Shown here in pieces: positions 23,053 through 35,800 of a stretch of DNA of 64,000 nt. The stretch is from assembly GCF_964199755.1 (NCBI RefSeq), contig NC_133906.1, positions 18,449,378 to 18,513,377 on the forward strand, written 5' to 3'. Position 1 is the first letter of the stretch, and each line of letters starts with the position of its first letter. Made by a program: the position numbers and the translations under genes. Source of the stretch: Larus michahellis. Taxonomy: Eukaryota; Chordata; Aves; Charadriiformes; Laridae. The notes under the pieces are model-generated. The model worked only from the letters and a program-made list of their open reading frames with translations. It searched no databases and was not told the DNA's origin.

Positions 23053-26000
23053 TCCAGCCTTAGCTAACCATGGGGAACAGGCTGCACAGTGAGCGGCACA
23101 TGGCTGTAAGGGGCAAGGCTGCTTCTTTCTCCTTTGGCTTGGGAAGAAGAAGAGCTGAAGAAGAAACCTCTGCCGGTTCCCAAGACTCAAGGCTGGGTTT
23201 CTCCCCTGCAGGGGAAGTGAAGGATGGTGGGTGTGATGGAAGCAGCTTTCGGATGTTACAGCATTGGGCCAAGACCAAGACCAACATCCCGTGTGTCTCT
23301 GCACCAAATACGGCTCCTCTCAGGGTCTGGTGGTAAAGAGGATCTGCAGTGGCTCCTGGAGCTGACTCAGAGGGAGAGGTCCAACCCTCTGCACACCAAA
23401 CGCGGGTTCACGGGGTTTTTTGGATGTCGCAACCTGTGAAATCTAGTGTTGGCTTTGCCTGGAAGTGAGTCCTTGCCCCCGGCATTGCTGGTCAATGTGC
23501 AAAACAGCCGTGTGCCGGGTGCTGGTGTGTAAATCCCAGACCCTGGCAGCAGCTTCCCTGCGGCAGCCCTGAAGGCTGAAGTGTGGGTGGCCAGCACAGA
23601 CCTGCCTCCAGCCCTTGCCCTGCTCACAGCCTTTCTAATTCTTTCCCTTTTTTCTGCCCATCGTTTTGTCCTCTTCTTCCCTTTCCTCAGCTTTCTTGAA
23701 CCGCTTGCCTTCTTATTGGTCACAGAGGCAACGCATGAGATCTGTGACCGATTGCCCTCGGATGAGGCTGGTTGGAGCTAGTGGATGGAGTGGAGGTGTT
23801 CCTGGAGAGTGGTTCTGTGAAATGCATTTTCTCTGGAGACTGTGACGCTACAGGGATAAAGCTGCTTTGTCCTAAGGTTCTATGACATGCCTACATAGAA
23901 GGTTTCGTGGGCAAAACAGTCCTCACTTGGGGAATTTTTATTTAATTTGTTGTCAGTTAACACAGATTGCTAGTGAGTGACTTGGGCATTAAAGAAAACA
24001 AGTGTTCTTCCCTCCCAGGCTTGGCTTAGGCCAAACATATTCTTTCATCTTCCTAGACTCAGTGTTGTTTCACTGCAGGTTACACATCCCAAATCCTTTG
24101 ACAAAGTGACAGGTCACGTGTAACCTTCTGGCTGCCACTTCTCTGCGCTTCTGACTGGGTTTCTTCCACTCCTCTGTGCTTCCCTGTGTCCCAGGGTCCA
24201 TAGCCTGTTCTTGGTGCTGCTGGTCCCGGGCTCCTTTTGGTTCTCTTGGAGTCCTTGTAAAGTCCTTCTAAACGCCCCTGGCTCAGCGCCTCCTCCTTCC
24301 TCCTGGCTGCTTTTAACCAGAGCGTCTCATTTCTCTGGGCCTGGTGTCCTCAGGCTCTCCAGCATGGGAGGGCAGCAGGAATTTCATTCGGTTGGCAGAT
24401 GCCTTTACTGCGATGCATGACACCAAATGGGGGCAGGTCTCCAAACAGGAGCTGGCTGCAAATTCATCAACCTCTGCAAGAAAGCATCAGGGTGAGAAAC
24501 GGGGAGAAAATGCCCCAGGTGCAGAACGAGTCCCAGAGGCCATGCTTGTGCTTCCCAAGATGCCGTCACCCTCCTGGCATTGCCCTCGGGGTGGGCAGCT
24601 CTGCTGAGCTCAGTCCGGTTCGTGGTTCTCCCTCGTTGGGCAGCCCACCGTGAGCAGCCCCAGGTGTCCTACCAGCCCCAGCAGCGTGGGAGCGGGATGC
24701 TGAAACATCCTGCGCTTAAATAGGATATTGAGTCTGCTTAAGTACTTGCAACAATCAAAACACCGCTGGCTGTTTTCTGCTCTGGCTGTAGCAGCCACTG
24801 CTGGAGACGGATTACTATGGATCTGGGGCAAGACGAGGACTTTTTGGCAGCAGGAATTTCCAGGAGAGGGAGTTGCTCCAAGGAGGAAATCCCATCCCAC
24901 TCTCCCTCCCTGTCCCCAAACACTGTGTGACCCTGGTATCTTGCCCTCATCGTAGGAGCAGTTGACAATGAGTGCCGAGGAAATTCCCGGCCTTGGGACC
25001 GCTGTGCTGGGGTCAGATGGGCTTTCTGGTGGCAGCATCAGCCTGAGCCAGGCTGGGGACCGGCCCCGAGGGGCTGCCTGGTCTCACTCACGGTCCTGCG
25101 CTGCTTCGAGGCAGCCGGGAGTCACTGGTCACAGGCTTATAGTAATTTTGGTACAGCCAGGAATTTCCCTGGAGCGTTTACGCCTGTGCCCGGGGAATGC
25201 ACCCCCTCTGCGCACCCCAGAAGCCTCTGTTTTGGCAACAAGAAGGATGTTTGGCAACATATCAGGATGATGGCTCGCGTGTTGAGGACTTGTGCTAATG
25301 CTGAGCAGATTTTCCCCCCTGCTCCGGAGGAGCAGAGCTCCATTGCCCCAAATCCAGCTCTCCCAAGGATGCCGGGCTGGGGCCCGTCCCCTGAGCCCCA
25401 AAACTTCCTTGGACATTGCAGCTGGGTCCCTGAGAGCACCGTGCCCAGCTGCAGGGATGTAGCCCTGGGTGGGACCGGTTCTGCTCCCCGCGGGTGCTGT
25501 GCCATGCCCAGCTCTCCGGCAGCCTCGTGCCTGTGCTGCGAAGCTGAGAGCTGCAGTGCTGAGCCACAGGAAGAGACAGGCAGATGAAGACTGTGGTTAT
25601 ATCTGCCCTTCAAAACATCTTCTGCATCTGCTCAAAGCCTTTGCACAGCACGTTCCTGGCCAAGCAGGTGATCCCCAGGCTGCTGTGGGCCTGGGGTGAA
25701 TTCAGCCCCCCCCAGACATTGCCTGGACAGGGATGCCCATTCCTACTTACACACAGGGACAAGACAGAAGAGCCGAGATCTCGATGGGAGAGGGTGAAGA
25801 AGCTTTAGCCAGGCTCTTTTCCCCCCAAGAAGGGTGATTTTGTTACAAGGGGATGTTTTACAGGAAGGCATCAAGGGAATTTTCAGTGGAATAACAACCA
25901 GCTGAGTCGTTTCACCTTCCCTGGTTTGTCTCTACATGTTGCTGCTTCTCGACCTCAGCTGGTTTTGAAGTGTTGTAATAATATTGTGTTATTATTCCTA

Positions 26001-26596
26001 ACGCTGCTTTGATATTTTGAAGGTGAAGCTTTCCTCACCCAGCTGTTCTGAGGAAGACTTGGGTATTCAAGACTTTTTGTTCTGACTTGGAAACAATTGA
26101 AAGTGCTGGAATTTCCCACTTTTGGAAATTCCAGTTCTTTTCTCCTGGGCGCTGGGGGGGAAGTGCAAACATAAACTGTTTGGGGGTGTAGCGTCTGTGG
26201 CATGTGCCTTTCGACTGCTTCTTCAGCAGCTTGAAAGCACAGGAAACTGCGTGCAAGGACGGGTGAATGCCACCAAGTCCGATTTGTATCTCTGGTTTAT
26301 AAAAGCATCATCCACACAACGGCACGAATCCTGACGGGGGTTTTCAGAGGCACAAAGTGAAATTCCAGAGCTGCTGCCAGCCCCAGACGCATTTCCAGAC
26401 CCTTTCTCAGCACTGGAGGATCCTGCGGTGCTGCTCAGAGGGCTTTTGGGGTTTCTAGGGCTCTCCCTGGGGCTGGGACTGGGCTCCTGCCTGTGTGAGC
26501 AAGGAGACACTGCGACTCCTCAGCACGGGCTCCCTCCCACCCAAACCTGCCCCAATAAATTGGCTCTCTTGGCCACAGGGTCAGCAACAGTAAGGT

Positions 26597-26602
26597 TTTA
26601 TT
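26597..26602 (-). terminator. ANXA6: ANXA6 poly(A) signal
   Basis: AATAAA on the minus strand, about 290 nt after the ANXA6 stop at 26890. It gives a short 3' UTR ending near 26580. Confidence 0.75.
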
Positions 26603-26889
26603 TATGAGATTTAAAATTGTCTTTTCCATCTGGGTAAATTCCTGGGCTAGTGGTGTGTTTGGGTATGAATTATTTTGCACTGAGACAGACAATAATCCCC
26701 CTACCCAGACCCCTCTGCTCCCCTCCCCGAGACTCCCCCGCTTGCAATGTGGTGCCGCTTTCCAGCGCGAAGTGAGTCGTCCTCTGCAGGGAACCGAGCG
26801 TCCCCCGAAGCCCCCAAAGCTGCAGTGACATCAAGGCGGTGGGTGCGTGTGTGCTGGCTCAGACACGACGAAGGGGCTCCCGCGGCCGC

Positions 26890-29800
26890 CTAGTCCTCCC
26901 CGCCGCACAGGGCCAGCAGAGCCTTGCGGTAGTCGCCAGAGGTGTCTTTCTGCAAGAGGGAGACCCATGTCAAAGCGCTGCCTGCTGATGCCGGCCTTGG
27001 GGAAGCCCGGTTGAAGGCACTGGGAAGGCATAGCTCCATGCCCTGGCCACCCCACAGGCATCTGCACAGCAGTGGAAGATGTTGGCACATCCCTTCTACA
27101 GCCAGACCTGCCCACACTGGGGCTGGTTGGGGCAGGTTCCCCCTCCCCAGGTGATGCTCAGCCCCTTGTGGCACCGCTTACGGCTCGGGTCCCTGCAGGG
27201 CTCATGGCCAGGGCTCAGCCAGACAAGGTGACAAGCTGGGGAGGGATGCCCAGGTCCCCTCACCTCGATCATGTGGTGCAGCGATTTGTCGAACAGGTCT
27301 ATGAACTCGCCCCGGATGTTGAACAGGTCGATCTCGCTCCGGGAAATCATGATCCGAGTGAGGGTCCTCTCATCTGTGCCGGCGCCCTGCAAAAGAGAAG
27401 CTTGAACAAATAACCCCCGAGGGACTGGGGCCCAGGCATCCGGCTCCAGCACAGCCCAAGCTGGGGATTGGGTCCAGAGGAGACCACGAAGATGCTGTGA
27501 GGGCTGGAGCCCCTCCACTGTGAGGACAGGCTGAGAGAGTTGGCGTTGTTCAGCTTGGAGAGGAGAAGGCTCCAGGGAGACCTTGTACTGGCCTTTCAGT
27601 ACTTAAAGGGGGCTTATAAGAAAGATGGGCACAGACTTTTCAGCAGGACTTGTTGCAATAGGACAGGGGGTAATGGTTTTAAACTAGGAGAGGGAAGATT
27701 CAGACTGGATATAAGGAAGAAGTTTTTATCGCTGAGGGTGGTGAAGTGCTGGCCCAGGTTGCCCAGAGAGGCAGTCAATGCCCCATCCCTGGAACCATTC
27801 CAGGTCAGGTTGGACGGGGCTCTGAGTGACCTGATTGAGTTGAAGACGTCCCTGCTTACTGCAGGGGGGTTGGACTAGATGGCCTTTAAAGGTCCCTTCC
27901 AACCCAGACTATTCTATCATTCTGTGATCTCTCCTTGGACATGTGCTGGGCTTGCTGCCGGCAAGACACAAGCCCGCTGCATCCCCTGCTAACCCCAGAA
28001 AGCTGATGCAGTATTGGTTACAGCTCAGCCCTGCCCCGCTCCTTTGGGGATGGCCAGGGGCCAAACCCCATCACTGCTGTGGGCTTAAATCAGAGAGTCC
28101 CAAAGGGTGTCTGCCCACCATTGCCCCCTCCCGCAGCCCAGCCCCAGGAAATCCTGTCTTCACCTTCATGGACTTGTAGAGCTTGTCGGCGAAGAAGGCC
28201 GGCTTGTTCTTCACACTCCGGACTGCAACACACAGAGGGGAGAGAAAGTGGGCTCATGGCTCCTGGCACCCAGAGGACATATTGCAGCGAGGAGCTGTGC
28301 CACCCATTGGGTCAGCTGCAAACCCTCCTTGGTACAAGGGTGCAGGCTTGGCCCCATAGGACACCCTACAAGTGCCCCAACCCCATGCCACACTGGGATT
28401 CTCCATGGCCCAAAGGCAGCAGGAATATGCCCTTGCGTTTGCCTTGACAGACAGGTGAAGGGGCTGCCTGCCCTCTGGGGAGCCCGGCCCTGAGGGATCA
28501 CCCGCTGGGCACTGACCGATGGCCAAGAAGGCGTCCCTCACGTCCCCCGACATCCGCTTCCTGATGGCGTGCTCCACATCATGGTTGGTCATTTTGATGA
28601 ACTCCTGAAACACTGGGGATGGGGGAGAGGAGAGGGTCACCACTGAGCTGCTCCATCCCAGCCCTGCGCACCCAGGAGAATCTAGCCTCAACCATGGAGG
28701 CTTCTGGACCGGATGGGATGAGAGCAGGCTTGGGTGACTACAACCAGCCACCCCAAATGCCACCTCCTCCCACCACTGGGGAAACAGGGCCACCCCAACC
28801 TCCTGCTGCCCAGGAGTCCCATCTAGCCCAAATCAAAGCACTTGTGTCGCAGCTGAGGGTCCGGCAGTGATGGAGAAATGTGGTCCTACCTCTGCGGAGG
28901 TGGGGGTAGCTGCGGGTGCAGAGGATGCTGAGGAAGCGGGTCTCCAGGGAGTCGCTGGAGTCATTGCTGGCGACATCAGCAAGTTTCTGAAAGAGTAACC
29001 AAGAGCGAAGAGGGAGGCAAGGGGACGGACATAGTGGGAAGAGGTAAAGATATCAAACAGCTCTTCCTGGGACAGCCAGTCCTGAACACCCTCTTGCAAA
29101 GGGAGTGGCTCTTATGAGCAGGAAAATATCTTTTTTTGGCCAAAAAAGGCATTTTCTATGCATGGATGTGAAGGTGCACAGCTGCCCACCCACACATTAC
29201 CTCTGAGAAAAGACGTTTTCCAGTTTTTATGGAAAAAAAAAAAAAAAAAAGCTTTGCAATGTTCGTGGACAAGACTTTCTTCTTGTCCTTTGGGGAGAAT
29301 GTTTTGGGAGTGACCAATATTGAACAGGAAATTCGGAGCTGCCAGACACGGGAGCCACCCTCCGCCCTGGGCTGCAGCAGTGCTGCCGGTGGCTCAGATG
29401 GCTGCCACCCCTGCTGCGGGGCTCAGGGGGAGCAGTACTCGTCACACCCTCAGGCCATTGCAGTAGAAAGCCTCCCCTTCCCCAATTCCCACTTTTGGTG
29501 AGCTGGGGAAGCCAGCCCTGAGTCCCGTGCTGCCAGGAACAGAGGTCCTGCACGCGGGCAGTGGGCAGGATTGGTCCCCAGCCCACCCAAGGGCAGGAAG
29601 GTAGCTTTCCCTCTCTCCTGCCTTCCCCCCTCCCGGCTCAGTGCTGCAGGGAAATGCCTTTGTGCAGGTCCCATCTGTCCCCTTGCCGCCCATCCTCATG
29701 CAAGGAACCTGGAACCCCAAGCAAGCAAGCACAGCCTGCGTGGCCAAAGGAGTCCCAGCGCATGGGGCTGCTCCTCCCGGCCCCAGCCCTGCATCCAAGG

Positions 29801-32800
29801 ACCCCAGCATCCCCCCAAACATGCAGAAGGCTGAGGAGCGAAGGGGCAGGCACTCACCAGGGTCTCAGCAATAACCTGGCGGAGAGAAAGAGAGAGACAG
29901 GAAGACAACAGGGTCAGAAAAGGTGCTGCTCAACCTTTATCCTTCCCTGACAAAGCGAGGGAAGTCTAGCAAAATCCCCTAAAAATGACCTGTCTCCAGC
30001 TCCCCTGCTTCCCCACGGGTGGGCCTGATCTTAGGACCTGTGTCCTCCTCCAGTTTGGCCTCTACACCCCTACCTGGGGCAGGGGAGGGTGGTCTTTGGC
30101 CAAGCAAGGTGACCCCCCCTACCCCTGGGCCTTGGGTACCAGCCGTTGCTCCTTGGGGGAGCATCCTTGCCTGGCCCCAGGCTGGCGCACAGCATCCTGC
30201 CCGTCTCTGCCCGGAGGAGGGGAAGGGCAGCTTTGCTGACAAAATACAGCGTTATCGCCGGGCCAGCTGTCACCTGGCTGGCTCGTCCCTGTGTTTGTCA
30301 CCCCTGGCTCTCTCTTTCTCCGCAGCAGGTCGAGGCAAGCGGCAGCGCATGCGGCGGGGCGCAGGCAGCGCAGCATCCGCTCCCTCTGCCGGCAGCGGCC
30401 ATGCTGGGAGAGCTGCGCCTCCGCTGCTGCCAGCATGCATCGGGGCAAGCGGTGCTGGGGCAGGACAGCCAAGCGAGAGCTAGGGTTTGACCCCGCACCG
30501 AGCTTTCCCAGCCCCTTTTAGAAGAGGTTTGGCCCAAAGGAGCAGGAGGCCAAGGTGCACAGCCCGGGAGTCCCGGGTCCGCTGGGACCAGGATCTGAGC
30601 CAGGCAGTGGGGCCCCAGCACCCCCCCTGCACCGCTTGCTGCTGCTCAGCCTTCCCCCTCCAGCTCAACACAGCCCAGTAAAGATGAAGCAATGGTTTGG
30701 GAGCTGGGGTTGGCATCCCAGAGTGCTGGCAGGGTGAAAAGCAGCTTAGGCTTCAGGGCTGCCCCAGGCACAACACAAAGAGGTGGCTGGTTCCTGCAGA
30801 GCAGCTCGAAGCTGCCTTTGAAGCTCAAGTGCCAGATTTCAGCATCAGTGTGTGTTACCGGACCCCAGAGTGGCAGCTTTGCCCAAGGAACCCCGCAGTC
30901 CCTGGTTGGGAGCTCCCCGGGGCTGACCCCCAGTGGTGCTCTCATGGTTTGCAGCTTCCCGTGGAGCAGCACAGCCCAGGGCTGCAGAAATCAGGCCAGG
31001 GACCTTTACCACCAAGCGTTTCACGTCACCTGGGATCTCCACCTGCACCTTACAGAGACCCTGACGCAGCATCCTTCCCTGAGGGTGCCATTTCCAGACC
31101 AGGGGATGCAACATCCTCATGTTTTATTCTGCAGAGCCTGTAACGGCACTGTCAGTGCGGTTCTTACCTTGGCATCTTCATGCGCCTGTGTGAGGTTCTC
31201 TGGTCCTTCGTCACGGTTGCCCTGTGGTTCAATACAGAAAATCACGGAGCTGGGGAGAGGACATCTCCCGGGAGACCCCCAAGCGAGGGGGTGGCAGAAG
31301 GGTCCAGCAGCACTGCCCAGCACTATGGTGATGTCTTCCCCATAGCCACGTCCTCGCAGACCCCCACCACTGCCCACGGCAGGGAGGGGACAATCCCCAG
31401 CAAGAAACCTGCCCTTACCAGAGCCAGGGAGACGAGAATTCTCTTGAAATGCCCTGATGTGTCGGAGCTCAGGTCATCTTCCAGGCGCTTGTGGTAGGCT
31501 GCAGAGAAAGGGTACAAGCTGAGCCCTGCACCCTGCCTGCAGCTCTGCTTCCCACCCACCGGTGCCTGTTGTGTCCGTGGATCCCCACGGGGCCCATGGA
31601 CAGTGGTGACTATTCTCCAGGCTTCGCATGGCTGAATTGGGTTCCTCCATCTGCCATTCTTAGGCCCAGGGATCAGCCCAGCAGCTCTAAAGCCCTGGGC
31701 ATGAGCACAGCCTCTTGCTCCAGGTGCTCCTGAAGGAACGGGGTCGTTGCAAAAGAGCTCTCCGGGGAGGAGAAGTTGGTGGCAGAGGTGGGGGCATGTC
31801 ACCGTGACATGGAGAGAGGCCAGGACCCGCACTCTGCTGGGGGTGACCAGCCACAGAGCTCTCTATTTAAAACCGGGGGGTCTCTGGGAGGGAAGAGGCT
31901 GGGGATTTAACCTGGTGCTTGCAGCTCTTGTTCCCTAGGGAGAAGGGGACACAGATGGAAGGGAAAGAGAAGTGTGTGGTCTGGAGGTGTGAGAAATCCT
32001 CATCCAAGGATTCTACTGCTCTTTAATAAGGTGTTGGAACTAGGGAAAAGCTGCTCTTGCCTGGAAGGACTAATGGACCTTCATAGAACCAAGCCATGGA
32101 CCCAACCCAGAGACAATTGTACCCCAGGCTCTGGAAAGGGCCTCATACAGCATTAAATGCGGTCTCTACCCAGGACCTGGTGCTCCCCATGTCCCTCCCA
32201 TGCCGTACCTTCCTGATACGCCTCGTTGATAGCCGCGATCTCCTGGTTGTTTCGCGTGGCCATGATTTCGATGAGGACACTCTCGTCTGTGCCGGCCCCC
32301 TGGAAGAGAGCGGCATGGTGGGTGCTGAGGGTGGCAGCGCTGGACGGGGACATGGCAGCGTCGCCCCACCAGTGCCAGGCAAGGAGGGGCTGTTCTAACC
32401 ACAGGGCTACCACATGCCCAAAGTCCATGTCCAGCAAACGGCCCCATGGGCTGGTAGGAAACAGCATGAAAGTGTCCAAGAGTAGGGTGTGACCAACACC
32501 AACTGGTGTGACTGGTGGATAGTGCTACACGCTACTGGTTTGCCCCTACTCTGGCTCTCCTGTGCCTGCCTCTGCCTGGCAGAGCACTGCTCCTGCTGCA
32601 ACGTGGGGATCATAGAATCATAGGGTTGGAAGGGACCTCTGGAGATCATCTAGTCCAACCCCCTGCCAGAGCAGGGTGACCCAGAGCAGGTTGCACAGGA
32701 ACGCGTCCAGGCAGGTTTGGAATGTCTCCAGCGTTGGAGAATCCACCATCTCTCTGGGCAGCCTGTGCCAGGGCTCTGCCACCCTCAAAGTAAAGAAGTT

Positions 32801-35800
32801 CCTCCTCATGTTTAGGTGGGATGCTCTGTAAAGCCATGGAAGGCCTCCTTGAAAGACTTTGTGTACAAGCTGGGTTGCAAAGAGGCCAAACTGGGCTCCT
32901 GGCGGGTCTTGAGTATAAACCAGGTCTTTGTCCCGGTGCTTTCTGCTCTGCTTTCCTTCCATAAAGGAGACGAGAGCTTGGGGGGGTGTGAAGCTGGGGT
33001 GCACTCACAGCCCCGGGCCACCAGCAGTGTGGGTACAACCACAGTGAAAACCTCCTCATCCTCACATGCTGGAGCCGATCTCACCAGTGTGGCAGTTACC
33101 TCCACGGCCTTCCTCAGCTGCTTGGCATCGTACTGCGCCGGCGTCAGCATCAGCCCCAGGATCAGCTTTGCCAGGCTGCCCGACAGCTCGGATTTCAGGT
33201 CTGCCATCAGGTCCTGCAAGAGTGTTTGTGGGGTCAGTCCCCAGCTCCTTCCGACAGACCGGCCGAGGCAACATCGGGGAGAAAACAGGGGAGGAGAGCA
33301 CGGAGGTGGAAGATATCTGGGAAGACCCTGGGGGTGGTTTAAGGTGACATTTTGGGGGGATGGCTCTGGGGAGATCCTGGCTCTGGAGTGTGGGACTGAG
33401 GATGGGGCAAGCGAAGGGGAAGGGATGCCCTCCCACAACGGGAGGCTGATTGACAACTTGGTCTTCCTTGGGGGAGTCACAACAGAGCAAATTGGGGTGT
33501 CCTGGCTGCCCACCGCTCCCCGGGCAGGATTTCTTTCAGCGAGGGGCAGGTATCTGTGTGGGAGGGGGTGGGATGCAGGCAGAAGGACGGAGCAGGGTGG
33601 GAGGTGGGTGGCAGTACCCTGCCGTAGTGAGCCTTGTAAGCCTTTAGGATCTGCTGCCTCTGGGCATTGCTCCTCTGCGTCACCACGTCGATGATGGCCC
33701 CTTCATCCGTACCTGCAATGACAGCAGTGATGCTGGGGAGAGCCGAGGGGGACAGCAGAGCCACACCATGTCACCTCTAACTGTGGGCACATTGCTGTCC
33801 CCTGGTAAAAGGGAGATGGGGAAGAGGGAGCTCCCATGGCTCCAAAACTGGCTCTTTTCCCCCTCCCCCAGGACTTTCAGGCAGCCCTGCATGGGGAAGG
33901 GTGGGCTTTCTGCCCCAGGAGCTGTTGAGGAGCATCAGGAAGGGGCTGGGCGTGTGGTCCCAGCTTACCCAGGCCCTTCATCGCCTTCCTCAGCACCTGC
34001 GCATCCCCATCGTCATTGAAGCTTCCTGCAGGCTGCACGGTTCCTCGCAGCTGTGGAGGCACAGAGGGGTTTGGGTTCATCCCCGAGCTGGGTGGGATGG
34101 AAGGAGGGATGGAGGGAGGGAGGGAAGGTGCCACCCGGCAAGCCGAGGCCAAAGCAGGTTGTGTGTTAGTGCAAGCACCTGGGGCTCAGTGGGGATGTCC
34201 CCACCACTGTCACCCCTTCCATTGAGGCCAGGCTAGCAGAGAGAGGGGAGAAGACAGTAACAGGCAGTCCCTGGAGTCTCAGTGTCCTGCTCAGTGTTAT
34301 ACCCGCCTCCCCTAGTGCTGGGACACCTTGGCCAGGGCTGGCCGCATCAGCTGAGAGCCAGAAGAGGAGTCGCTGAAAGGATGCCCGCTCCTGCCCTGTA
34401 ATTCTGTGCTCCTGCATCCTTAACAGCTCCCAGCACAGCTCCATCCTCCCCGTGCACGTAGGGCTCAGGGTGCCTTTCCTGCACATCCCAAAGCGCCCTT
34501 TTGTGGGTGCCTCCAGCTGCATGCAGTGTCCTGGTTGCCCATGGCATGGCCGTGCCCTGGCCTCGGGGTGGGCTGCAGGGGTCTCTCCGGAGGGCACTGG
34601 AGCCAGGGCTGTGTGTGACGCATTGCAGACATGCAGGACATGCCACCCCAAGGGTTAGTGGAGCCTGTGGGGGGGTGGCCAGCACTGCCAGTGTTACGTC
34701 CCACCAACTTTGTGCCCCAAAACTGGAGGATGGTGTCGAGAGAAGACGTAGAGCGAGAGACAGAGCGGAGGAGGTGCGGGGCTGGCCATGTCCCGCGGCA
34801 GAGAGGAGCAGCCGGGGGTCCCAAGCTGGCGGGGAGCAGAAGGAGGGTACGGGGGGGCTCAGGGGGATGCTGACCTCTACTTTGGCCACCGCGCTAAGCT
34901 CCCACATCCGATAGGCCACCTGCGCCGCCTCGGGGAAGAACTCACCTGCGGCACTGCAATGGGAGGGCAAGGACAGGGGACAGTGAGCTGTGGGGGTCCC
35001 GCACCCCGTCCTGCCCCTCCGTGGGGGATGTTCTGTACTCGCTGGGTGCTGGGCATGGGGGCAAGAGCTGGGTGCTTGCTGTGGGGCTGGGTGGGCATGG
35101 GGGGAAGTGGGAGGTGAATCCCAACTGCCCCCACCGGAGCATCCTCCCTCCAGGTGTTCGTCTCTGCCCTGCGGGGCTACCACGTGCCAAGAAGGGACCG
35201 TGACGGTGTGGTTGGCCATGCAGAGGGGCCACAGGGCCCCCCGTACTGAACCACTGTCACTGCAGGTGCTGCCAGTCCAGGTGCTCCACCAGGCTCCGAC
35301 CCAGTGGTTTGTACCCAGCACCAAGGGGATGAAGAGGGACAAACGGGGTGACAGGCGGTCTTACTCATCATCCCCTCCACACAGCTTCAGCAGGGCCTTC
35401 TTGTACTCCCCAGAGGTGTCCTCCTGCAAAGATGGATGGAAAACCATGCGGCAGGGAGGGTGAAGACAGTGCCATGGGATGGGCACGTGGAGAGGGGTCT
35501 CCCTGAGCCTTGTTCTTAGAGATGGACACCTGGCACAGGGTGGCTGGGGAGGGGGCTCAGCCCTCCCACGGGCGCTGGCATCACGAGGAGGTTGACCGGA
35601 GACCCCCAGCACTTACCTTTATCATGTTGTAGAGGGATTTCTCATACTTGGTCCTGAACACCTCCCGGATGTCCAGCATGTCGATCTCGCTGCGGGACAC
35701 CATGATGCGGATCAGCGTGTTGTCTCTGGTGCCCAGACCCTGCAACAGAGGAGCCCCCGTATCAAGCAACCCTGCTCAGCCCATCACATTTGGGACCCTC

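Larger units (their letters stand above)
18310..26590. other. Intergenic region between TNIP1 promoter and ANXA6 3' end
   Basis: About 8.3 kb, less GC-rich than the flanks. It contains two CR1 fragments and no exon chain that I can recognise on either strand. The longest frame (20903-22228, +) shows no domain. It may hold enhancers or a lncRNA from the divergent promoter; the sequence alone does not show this. Confidence 0.6.
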
